From Phytopythium helicoides (lineage: Eukaryota; Oomycota; Peronosporomycetes; Pythiales; Pythiaceae), in assembly GCA_024867545.1 (NCBI GenBank), contig JANFNE010000027.1, positions 434,001 through 498,000 of the forward strand: DNA of 64,000 nucleotides. Direction: 5' to 3'. The first letter of the stretch is position 1. Every line of letters begins with the position of its first letter. Positions 28,596-37,011 of the stretch are shown here, in pieces. The notes beneath the pieces were generated by a model. It saw nothing but the letters and a program-made list of their open reading frames with translations, was not told the DNA's origin and ran no database searches. The translations under genes were made by a program, and so were the position numbers.

Positions 28596-30194
28596 CTAAT
28601 GAAGCTCGGCCACGAGCAGCCAGTCATGGTCCACACCACCACTCGTCGGAGGGTAAAAATCCACGCGGCTGCTACCATCAGGACCAGGAACATTCACAGC
28701 AGTGGTGTTGTAGTACTCGCCGTCACGCGGGTTGAACCAGCTGTAGCTGCCGCCGCGACTAGCTGATCCATAGCCAAGATCAAGGCTGAAGGCGTCGCCA
28801 TGCGCAGCATAAACGTAGTAGCGGTCGCGAGCCGAGGAGGCAAGCACCGAAATGTAGCGCGTACCAACGAAGGACTTGACAGACGTGCCATTGGAACCAC
28901 TTGGGCTCGACAGTAAGTCACGTGCAGGCTCGAGTTGCTCGAGTGCGTTGATCGACAGACCTTGTAGTGGCTTGGTCACGTACTGGATCTGCCACGCTCC
29001 TTCGTAGTTGATGTCGCGACGCCAGGAGCTGCTCGCATTCAAGTTGATCTGCGGGACAATGTAGTCCGAAGGGTCAACGAGGTCCTCTTCCGGCTCATAC
29101 ATCTGCCACACACTCTGCGCGCCGTACGTGAAACCCGCTGAGCCACTGTAGACGCCATGGTACAGACCATTGCGGACCTCGGACGAGTTCCAGATGGGAC
29201 GAGAAGGATCGAAGCCGTAGTGAGCGCCTTCGTAGTGATTCTCGAGGTCGAGAACCGGGCCTGTGAAGCCATCACGCATCTCGTAGATATTCTCGTAGTT
29301 TTGGGTCGAGTCCCAACCCTCGGCGATCGTGAATGGTGTGCCAGTCGGATCAGGCGTGGTATGGCCAGACTGCACCGCATTAATCGAGACGCGGTCCTCT
29401 TCGTTGCTCAGCATGTTGTGGCCGTATGCCTTGGGCGTGTTCTCGGGACGAACAATCCATCCACCAGCAGGATGGTACAGGACAACTGACTCGTACCCCA
29501 GCGCACTCTCGGCCTCCTTCAGACCCTTGCGCATGCTCGCCCACACAGAAGATGTATCCTCGAGCGGGGCCATCACCTCAACGAGGTCAGCGGACGGGTT
29601 AGCTCCCCAGTATGCCTGTACCTCGGACATGTTTCGCGTCCAGATGGCGTTCGAGTCGCCGCCAAGGATCTTCGGGAGACCAGGATAACGAGAGCCGATA
29701 AAGTTGCCCCACTCGCGAGCATTCGTTTCGTTGAAGATCGGAGTCGTCGTGTGCCAACCACCGTTCACATACATCCCCCACGTCGGCACGAGAGCGAGCA
29801 TGATTCCATAGCTGGCAGCAAGCTCAGCCGTCCAGTCGATCAGCTCGAAGTACGCCTCATTCGGAGCCGATGTGTCCGAGTTGTTGAACGGGAGGTCACC
29901 GTAGAAGTTGGCTCGCGTGGTGCCATTGAGCTCCGAGATGACGACGGTCTGAACGACGTTGTACCCCTGCTCGGCACGCGTGCGGAGGTAGAAGTCGATC
30001 GAGGTCTTGTTGAGGCGGTGCGTGAGCTCCCACGCGGTGTCGGCCTGCCAGAAGAATGGCTCGCCCGATTCGGTGCGGTGCAGGTAGCGTCCGAACTCGG
30101 GAGCCGTGATCGACAGGCTGTGCCACGCGGGCTGTGCCTCACTGGAGGACGCGAAGGCGACAAGGCCAACCATTAGGGCGGAGAACACCTTCAT
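28596..30194 (-). CDS. Secreted GH140-like (DUF4038, apiosidase-type) glycoside hydrolase, copy c
   Basis: 532 aa from ATG 30194, intronless; the frame extends further 5' but only this ATG gives a signal peptide (MKVFSALMVGLVAFASSSEA). Same architecture and catalytic signatures as copies a and b (LGGDSN replaces GGDTN; LENHYEG kept). The most divergent of the three, for example YWGANPSADLVEV where a and b have FGYNASSGSDPFA. It ends LLVAELH. Three intact paralogues plus one relic make a local family expansion of secreted, potentially plant-cell-wall-directed enzymes. Confidence 0.88.
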   Translation of the reverse strand: MKVFSALMVGLVAFASSSEAQPAWHSLSITAPEFGRYLHRTESGEPFFWQADTAWELTHRLNKTSIDFYLRTRAEQGYNVVQTVVISELNGTTRANFYGDLPFNNSDTSAPNEAYFELIDWTAELAASYGIMLALVPTWGMYVNGGWHTTTPIFNETNAREWGNFIGSRYPGLPKILGGDSNAIWTRNMSEVQAYWGANPSADLVEVMAPLEDTSSVWASMRKGLKEAESALGYESVVLYHPAGGWIVRPENTPKAYGHNMLSNEEDRVSINAVQSGHTTPDPTGTPFTIAEGWDSTQNYENIYEMRDGFTGPVLDLENHYEGAHYGFDPSRPIWNSSEVRNGLYHGVYSGSAGFTYGAQSVWQMYEPEEDLVDPSDYIVPQINLNASSSWRRDINYEGAWQIQYVTKPLQGLSINALEQLEPARDLLSSPSGSNGTSVKSFVGTRYISVLASSARDRYYVYAAHGDAFSLDLGYGSASRGGSYSWFNPRDGEYYNTTAVNVPGPDGSSRVDFYPPTSGGVDHDWLLVAELH

Positions 30195-31155
30195 CGTCGC
30201 TTCGGGATGCCCAGCCGTTTGATGTGTGTTGTAGTGCGCAGGAGCTGGCGAAAGCGGAAGTGAGAACGCCGTGCCTGCGACGGTCAAAGTATGACCGCTG
30301 CAGTGCGCGGACCACAGACCCCTGCGCGCGCTCAACACGTTTGTCGAGGATGTGCGCACGGATGGAAAGGACAGCCAACACATTGTACGCATTTTTGCCC
30401 GCCCGCCGATCTTTGAAGCACACGTGGGCGAGTCTTCCTTCAACCACGCAGAGGATATGACTCAATCGACGATTCCACGCACAAAATGCGTCTTTTGAAG
30501 TGTTTTGGACTGGGGGTTATCGCAGTCTGGTAAGGCAAATGACCACACCCAGTTGGCCATCTCGCTCATCTCGATGCACATTATCATTTGAGTTATCTAA
30601 GAGATTCGAAGCCATCCGTGTTTCCAGTCGCGAAGCCAGCGACCATAAGACACAATGTGTGCCTTCTGCGCGCACTCCCTCAAGGCCCTCGGCTGAACTC
30701 TATGCGTCTCTCGCACCTCAGCGTAGTGTGTCAAGCTGGGATAAGTTGTTTGTGCTGGCAGCATGAATGCCCAGCCCTGCTACTATCAATGCTTGCTCGG
30801 TCTGGTCGGGTTGACTGTGTCCATGCCATCAACAGGACCAGGGCAGAAAAAAAGGTATCACTCACGTCCAGCAGAAGTGTCAGCATAAACTCTCGTCGGG
30901 CTTACGCTTCAGTGCAGCAAACCCCACTGCAGCACTCCGAAACACCAGTCCAAATCCGATCTCGCTCCTGGACCCTCTCGCGGATTCCATGAGCGTATGG
31001 CGCATCCGTCGTAGGCGTGCCAAGGATATGGAGGGTGAACAAGGAGTTGAGACTTCAACCTGACAGCCGGCTAGGTCACCCAACCTGAAAGACCTACCAA
31101 TGGAAGAAGAGCAAGTCTCGTCGATGCAATGCAGTCAGCCACACCACTCCAGCTC
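30195..31155. other. Upstream region of GH140 copy c
   Basis: About 0.96 kb without a supported gene. The minus-strand frame of copy c stays open to 30443 but lacks features. CTTCAACCACG occurs at 30439-30449, and GTTGAGACTTCAAC at 31046-31059. Confidence 0.5.
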
Positions 31156-31575
31156 CGACCGTAGCCATGCTCCCGCCGGTAACATCCTGGGATGCCACAA
31201 AGAACGTCGCCAACGTCTTGGAAATGGGAGACAACTTGTCCGAGGTTCGCAGCAGTCTACTTCGCGGCTTCTTCAATGGGGCGGCAGGCTTCACCTTCCG
31301 CCGCCAAGAACGTGTGGCAAATTTACGAGCCAGAGACGGACTTGAGTACGAGCGACTTCTTCGTGCCAACTCTCTCACTCGATGCCAATAGCTCGTAGCG
31401 TCACGACCTTGGCTCTGAGGCTGCTTGCCAAGTCCAATTCATCTCTACCTGTAGAGAGAGCTCTCATACCGATAGCTGGTTCAACTCTCGCGATGGCGAT
31501 TACTACAACACCACTGCTGTGAGTGTTCCAGCAGCACTCAACCCTACTTCGAGCGTCGACGTGGATCACAATCAC
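31156..31575 (+). pseudogene. Decayed GH140-like gene fragment
   Basis: Pieces of the C-terminal half of the GH140 family are readable in two frames: VTSWDATKNV...VLEMGD and FNGAAGFTF (frame from 31167), then after a frameshift NVWQIYEPETDLSTSDFF and LDANSS (frame from 31192), an in-frame stop where paralogues have W in SSWRRD, then SWFNSRDGDYYNTTA further on. The N-terminal barrel half, the LENHYEG region and about 100 residues before the last piece are missing. Its place before GNAT-PhzF copy 2 mirrors the intact copy a before GNAT-PhzF copy 1, so I read it as the dead partner of an inverted duplication. Confidence 0.85.
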
Positions 31576-31901
31576 CGTTGGCCATCTTGGCGACGGCCGC
31601 AGCGTCATGTGCAGAGGCAGGTCGAGCTAACGCGGGTAATCCGTGAAGCTCCATGTGTCAGAGCAACAGCAGCTCCGATCGCCGCCGTTCGATTGGCCGC
31701 TCGTCGTGACGCGCTGCGAACCAGTGCAGGCATGATGCGTGCACAGACGGCTCGCATTGATCGGCTATGAGACGATTTGCCATGCTGGTCATCTGTCTTC
31801 CAATCTTCCGCATTGACGAGGCCTTCTGTTCGCATCGCTCGAGCTCTTTCCGCAGCGAGCGCCACCTCCAGTGAGCCATCAGCACCAACACGCTCGTCGC
31901 C
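31576..31901. other. Gap upstream of GNAT-PhzF copy 2
   Basis: 326 bp holding the promoter of the downstream fusion gene. No coding sequence recognised. Confidence 0.5.
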
Positions 31902-33718
31902 ATGACTCTCCCAACCCAAGCACCACCGCTCTCGCTCGCCCCGCTGACAGAGGAGCAAGACATCCTGCGCGTCGCGGAGCTCGAGGCCGCGTCCTACCCG
32001 GCGGATGAGGCCGCCAGTGAGCAGGGCATCCGCTTTCGACAGCAGCACGCTGGCGACTTCTTCCTCGTCGCGCGGCTCGACAGCGAAGACGGCGGCGTCG
32101 TAGGTTTCGTCAACGGCACGCTCTCGACCAGCCACGAGCTCGAGCACGAGTCCATGAGCCAGCACGACCCGGAGGGCTCGCTGCTCTGCATCCACTCGGT
32201 GGTGCGTCCGCGTTGGCTGCTGGCAAGGATGGGGGAGAGCTGTAGATGGACTGATTGGTGCTGGACCCACGGTCCTCGTCGGAGCAGGTCGTGGACAGCG
32301 CGTTCAGACGCCGAGGCTTGGCATCGGCCATGCTCAAGCAGTACGTGCGGTACGTGCTGGAGCAGCAGCTGCAGGTGCGGCGCATCGCCTTGATCGCCAA
32401 GGCGTACCTCGTGGGGTTCTACGTCAGCTGCGGCTTCTCGGTCACCAAGCTGTCGCCGGTCGTGCACGGCCAGGACCCGTGGTTCGAACTGGTGCTGGAC
32501 TGTGAGTCTGCGCGTCGCATCCCGCTCGTGCAGGTGCGTCATTTGATCTCTTTCAGGGTTGTGTTGAATGTTGTGAGGCTGACTTGTGCTGGTTGGTGTG
32601 CACTTGCAAAGGTGGACGCGTTCACGAGCGAGGCGTTCCAGGGAAACCCTGCGGCAGTTGCGCTGCTCACGCCCGCGCAGTTCCACCACAAGGACGCTTT
32701 GGGGTGGATGCAGCGGGTAGCACTGGAGAACAACTTGAGTGAGACTGCATACGTGGCTCCTCGAACTTCGAGTTCGGGAAAGAGCAGCGATCACATCGTC
32801 GAGTACGACCTGAAGTGGTTTTCGCCTGGTGAGAATCTGCTTTTGTCGGTTCGTCTGCCGGACCTGATCTATGAAGGTCTAATGGTTGAATGCAGTTGCG
32901 GAGGTCAAGCTATGTGGCCACGGAACGCTAGCTACTGCGCTAGTGCTTCTTGACGCAGGTCTTGTGGACCCAAGCAACGTCATTCACTTCCACACCTTGT
33001 GAGTTTGCTTTGTGATTTCGCACTCAATAGGGAAATCTTCTAATGCTTTACACCAAACAGGAGCGGTGTGCTCGAGGTTGGCTTTGAGGTCGCTGATAAA
33101 GACCATGCCACCGAAAAAGCTCACAAGTACGTGGTCACGATGGACTTCCCCATCGTCAACCCGCTCCCGCTTCCGGACGGCAGCGTCTCGCTGGATGAAG
33201 TCGCCGCATCGCTCGGAATTGCTCGATCAGGGATTCTTGAAGCATTATCAGCTCGCGTGGATCTCCTTCTTCATGTCGATGCCGAAACTTTCGCATCTGT
33301 CTCGCCTGACTTCCCACGCATCGCCAAGATGGATTTCCGGTGCGGCTTCATGGGTATCATTTGACTGCAGCAAACAGGGGCTAACGAATGTGTTGCTCAC
33401 CTTTTTTTTTTTTTCAGGGCTATCATCGTTACAACCGAAGCCGATTCGAGTGACACAGTCCACGCTGATTTCCGCAGTCGGGTTTTCGCGCCGCGCATTT
33501 GCGTGAACGAAGATCCCGTGACTGGAAGCACGCACTGCGCGCTTGCTCCTTTTTGGAGTGCCAAGCTTGGGGGAAAGCGCCAGGTGACGGGGTCCCAGTC
33601 TACTCCCGTTCGCGGTGGCTACATGAGCGTAGAGCTGCTAGAGGACAAGCCCGACCGCGTGCTCATCAAGGGCGACGGAGTTATCGTCCTCCGAGGGTCG
33701 TTCACGTCATTTCCATGA
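31902..33718 (+). CDS. GNAT acetyltransferase-PhzF fusion protein, copy 2 (six exons)
   Basis: Exons 31902..32201, 32288..32533, 32612..32828, 32896..32998, 33061..33339 and 33418..33718 (1446 nt, 481 aa), same exon boundaries and phases as copy 1. GNAT domain residues 1-180, then PhzF from IPLVQ-VDAFTSEAFQGNPAAV onward; NNLSETAYV (catalytic Glu), KLCGHGTLATA and NEDPVTGSTHCALAPFW are intact. Introns are 62-86 nt, GT-AG (donors GTGCGT, GTGCGT, GTGAGA, GTGAGT, GTGCGG), and the last ends in a poly-T tract before CAG. Seven extra N-terminal residues relative to copy 1. Exons 4-6 are clearly more diverged from copy 1 than exons 1-3. Both frames intact means both genes may be functional. A GNAT plus PhzF enzyme suggests small-molecule (amino-acid-like or amine) metabolism; the reaction is unknown. 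Confidence 0.9.
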
Positions 33719-33908
33719 CTTTGATCATGCCAAATTGCGAACTAGCCTCCTTTCAACTCGTTCAAACCTGGTCTTTCGTTGATTCGAGTAGTATTAGCGA
33801 GCTCTCGACCCCGATCACTTCCTCTCTGTGTGTTTGCAAGCTCAGCCACGGCCCAGCAAGCCCACGAGGCTGCAGCAAGCGCCAAGCTGCCTCCCAGCGC
33901 TCGCGCTC

Positions 33909-33920
33909 TCATTTCCCACT
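33909..33920 (+). promoter_or_regulatory. Candidate initiator (Inr-like) of the Dip1-like gene
   Basis: TCATTTCCCACT about 60 bp upstream of ATG 33972, followed by TCATATCTCATTCC; it resembles the YCAYTYY initiator described for oomycete promoters. Position and sequence only. Confidence 0.35.
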
Positions 33921-33971
33921 CTCATATCTCATTCCGAACGAACCACACAGCGCCTCCCTCGGCTGGACGAC

Positions 33972-35151
33972 ATGGCGCTGGCGCGCGGGCTCGTGGACTC
34001 GCCGCCCGAGCGCTCCGAGTCCCTGCGCGCGCTGCGGCGTCTGGAGCGGCGGCTGCTGCGCTCGTGGGCGGCGAAGCGCGCGACTCCGGCGCTCATGGAC
34101 GCGCTGCAGGCCGAGAACGAGGCCGCGCAGCTCGAGGACGAGGCGCTGGACGAGGACGAGTGCGAGATGCGCGGCGCCGACCTGGCGGCCGCGGCCGACG
34201 AGCTGTGGGCGCTGCTGCTGGACGTGGTCTTCTCGCCGCTGCGGCTGCGCGTGCGCGCGGCGGCGCTGCTCGGCGTCTGCTTTTTGGCGCGGCCGGAGGC
34301 GCCGCGAGCCCCCGCCGGCAACGCGCGCTGGATCCGCGCGGTCGTCAGCTCCACGTGCCAGGCGCTCGAGGAGCTGCAGCCCACCAAGACGGAGGACGCG
34401 CGCCAGCTCTTCGCGTGGCTCGGTTTCCTGGAGGGAGCGCTCGCGGACGCGCCGAGCAGACAGGTGCGCGGCGATCGGCTTCTGCTAACCTCGGCTGCTG
34501 CGGGGCTCTGACGAGAGGACCGACGCGCAGTTCGCGCCGCTCACAGGACACTCCATGTACAGCGGGATGCTCGCCAAGATGGTGCGGCTGCTAGGCGCGT
34601 GCTCCACCGAGGTGTTCGCCGCCACGACGGTATGCCTCGCGAGGTTCCACGCGCTCGAGCGCCAGTGCCTCCCGCCAGGACGCTCGGTGCTGGTGGGCGA
34701 CGTGTTGGCGCGACCAGCAGTGACGGACGACGGAAAACAGCACGTGGGCGGTGCGCTGCTGCACGTCATCAACTCGTGCGGCTGCCCGTGCCCTGAGGAG
34801 CGCCTCGAGACGCTGCACAACTGCATCCAGCTGCTCATCGACGTCATGGCGCACCCGCAGGCGCGCAACCTGCTCTTCCTCAACGACTTCAAGGTGCTCA
34901 TCGACATCACGCTGCGAGAAGTGACGGACCTGCCGCCCGAGCACGAGTCGAGGGTGCACTACCTCGAGATGCTGGAGCGCGGACTGGCCTCCCCAGCGTT
35001 TCGTGAATCGCAGTGCTACCGGAGGCGAGAGATCCTCGATGCCCTCGAATCCCTGCTCGAGGACGGCTCGCACGAGGACTCTCGACTGCCACAGGAATGT
35101 GTGGATATAGCTCGACGACTTGTGATCGAGTACATCGACCTGCTCGATTGA
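33972..35151 (+). CDS. Dip1/SPIN90-like (Arp2/3 activator family) protein, two exons
   Basis: Exons 33972..34463 and 34516..35151 give 375 aa; the 52-nt intron starts GTGCGC and ends CTGACGAG. The C-terminal half matches the SPIN90/Dip1 leucine-rich domain: an armadillo-like helical region with LHNCIQLLIDVM, NLLFLNDFKVLIDITLREVT, HYLEMLERGL and CYRRREILDALESLL in the family order. Dip1 proteins bind Arp2/3 complex and trigger unbranched actin filaments without a pre-existing filament. The N-terminal half is a charged helical region (ERRLLRSWAAK, QAENEAAQLEDEALDEDECE). ATG 33972 has a purine at -3 and the long upstream frame is featureless. Family call is from motif order; moderate certainty. 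Confidence 0.75.
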
Positions 35152-36109
35152 AGTGTTTATCACGATGTTCAAAGATCAACAAGGGAACTGACAAAAGGTA
35201 CCGAAGCTGCACTCCATTAGCGTCTTGCATTCAAAGCACTCGATGTTGCTACAACGCCCAGAATCGCAAATGTGACCCTCCTGAAGCTCTGAAAGAATTG
35301 TTCAGGTGCTTAGAGGACGATGGCAATCTCAGAGCTGCAGCACAAACCATCAATTTTGGGCAACACTTCGTGGTCACTGGCGGCATAAAACCGGCATAAC
35401 TGCAGTGCTTCGCAGCCGAAATGCTGATCGTGGACGCACTATTCAAGTCGCTGTCTCATTACTCGAAAACGTTGCTGGTTCGAGCCTTCACCCCGAGCAG
35501 ATGCACTCATTGTGAATTTATCTATTGTGGACCGCGAACGGGCTCTACATCGTGGGTACAAGCTTTCGAGATTGTGCATAGTTCATTTTGTGCGGCAAGC
35601 GTCTTGGTGTCGTTTTCGTTCCCTGGATCCCAATTCAAGTGTGCTAGACAGTGATGGTGGTTTGAACAAATGCCCTGCAAGTGATTGATTAAGTTTTCCT
35701 ACCAAGCACCAATGTCAGATTGTCTGTAGAACGTGAGGTGCTCTGATACGAAATGCAGTCGAGCGAAAATGCAATCGAATTCAGCCATGTAGCCATGTGC
35801 ATTTGCTTCAACAAGCTCCACCTTCTCTGATTGGCTATATTACATTCCAAATTAACCTTCCATTCGTCAAAATTCCACACAATCGTCCAGCAGCTTCAAC
35901 TCTCATAGTTGAAGCTCCATACAAACATCAAGTCACCCGCACTTTCTGGGGGCAACACCTCGCCATCCAGCCCCCAGCATGACGCCATCTCACTTTCCAT
36001 CTCGCCCGCCAGCCCCCAAGCCCAAGCTCAAGCCCAAGCTCAAGCCCAGTTCAAGCTCAAGCCCAGTTCAAGCTCAAGCCCAAGTCCGAGCCCAAGCCCA
36101 GTTCAAGCC
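35152..36109. other. Intergenic region with a perfect GCTTCAAC palindrome
   Basis: About 0.96 kb with no supported gene. AGCTTCAACT-CTCAT-AGTTGAAGCT (35892-35916) is a perfect 10-bp inverted repeat sharing the GCTTCAAC core with elements in the GH140 cluster. From about 36005 to 36105 there is a degenerate CCAAGC/CAAGCT hexamer repeat just before the next ATG. Confidence 0.6.
36005..36105. repeat. Degenerate hexanucleotide repeat (CCAAGC/TCAAGC)
   Basis: Roughly 100 bp of CAAGCC, CAAGCT, AGCTCA units immediately upstream of ATG 36110. If translated it would encode Gln-Ala or Pro-Lys repeats, depending on frame. Confidence 0.85.
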
Positions 36110-36877
36110 ATGGACGCCGCGCTCTCGTTCGCCGTCGGCTGCGGCCTGGCGCTGCTGGCCGCGAGGCTCGCGCCACCGACGGACGCCGCACGCTTCTACT
36201 CGGTCGGGGGCTGCGCAGACGACGAGTACGAGCTGGTGGCCGCGCTCAAGTTCGGCGCGGCGCTCGAGCACACGCTGGCGTTCGAGCGCGCGCTGGAGCG
36301 GGCGGCGGAGGCCAAGCGCGCGGCGCGACTGGCGCTGCAAGCGGCGCTGCAATACGCAGGAAACGCGGTCTCGACGGAGGAAGGTGGCGAGTGTGACACG
36401 GTGAGGCTAGCGGACGCGATGAAGGATGAAGCGGAAGGAGAGTATGAGGCGGCACTGAACGCGGCCGAGAGCGAGGCGTACGAGGCCTCGGTGGAGTACG
36501 CGGCGGCGCTGAGGAAGGCCGCGGCGGACAAGCTGAACGTGGCCTTGATGTGTGCGCGCGCACTCGAGAGCTTACGCAAAATGCTGTACCTCGGCAGCGC
36601 GGTGCGGAGTGTGGTGGAGGAGTGCGCGGCGGTGATCAAAGTTGACGCGGCGAGGAAGTACAACGCGGCAGTCAAGTACGCTGCCGAGATCGAGGGCAAT
36701 GCAGAGGAGGGAGAGTACTTTGACCAGGACGAAGATGAAGAGTTTGACTCTGATTGTGACAGCGTTGATGATGACGAACTCGATGAAGTCGGCGTGAAAG
36801 ATCGCGAGATATACATGGAGACTGCATCGCACGCTGCAACTCTACTACAGTCGTTTGTTTGCGCTGCTGCAGGCTGA
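36110..36877 (+). CDS. Alanine-rich helical protein with N-terminal hydrophobic segment
   Basis: 255 aa from ATG 36110. Residues 1-20 (MDAALSFAVGCGLALLAARL) are hydrophobic and read as a signal peptide or signal anchor. The body is almost wholly Ala/Glu/Lys/Arg helix with loosely repeating units of the type E-Y-x-A-A-L or K-Y-A-A-A (LEHTLAFERALERAAEAKRA, EGEYEAALNAAESEAYEA, SVEYAAALRKAAADK, KYNAAVKYAAEIEG), then an acidic stretch (EEGEYFDQDEDEEFDSDCDS) and a short C-terminal helix. The frame continues upstream through the hexanucleotide repeat, but I prefer this ATG. No family recognised. Function unknown. Confidence 0.6.
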   Translation: MDAALSFAVGCGLALLAARLAPPTDAARFYSVGGCADDEYELVAALKFGAALEHTLAFERALERAAEAKRAARLALQAALQYAGNAVSTEEGGECDTVRLADAMKDEAEGEYEAALNAAESEAYEASVEYAAALRKAAADKLNVALMCARALESLRKMLYLGSAVRSVVEECAAVIKVDAARKYNAAVKYAAEIEGNAEEGEYFDQDEDEEFDSDCDSVDDDELDEVGVKDREIYMETASHAATLLQSFVCAAAG

Positions 36878-37011
36878 AGCACCGTACGCCACCTTGAATA
36901 CGACCAAGTGACTCGCGTGCTCTTCAAACTAGCACCGCCAACACTTAGAAAACCGCAAGCAACCAGTCGAGTAGCTCTAATTGACGTTCCATTTTGACAC
37001 TCCTGAACTGT

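Larger units (their letters stand above)
22324..33718. repeat. Inverted duplication of a [GH140-like + GNAT-PhzF] block
   Basis: On the minus strand, GH140 copy a (25978 to 24368) is followed by GNAT-PhzF copy 1 (24111 to 22324). On the plus strand, a GH140 relic (31156 to 31575) is followed by GNAT-PhzF copy 2 (31902 to 33718). Same order, same relative orientation, opposite strands. Two further GH140 genes (26631-28244 plus, 28596-30194 minus) lie between the arms. The gene next to the second arm has decayed while its partner is intact. Confidence 0.8.
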
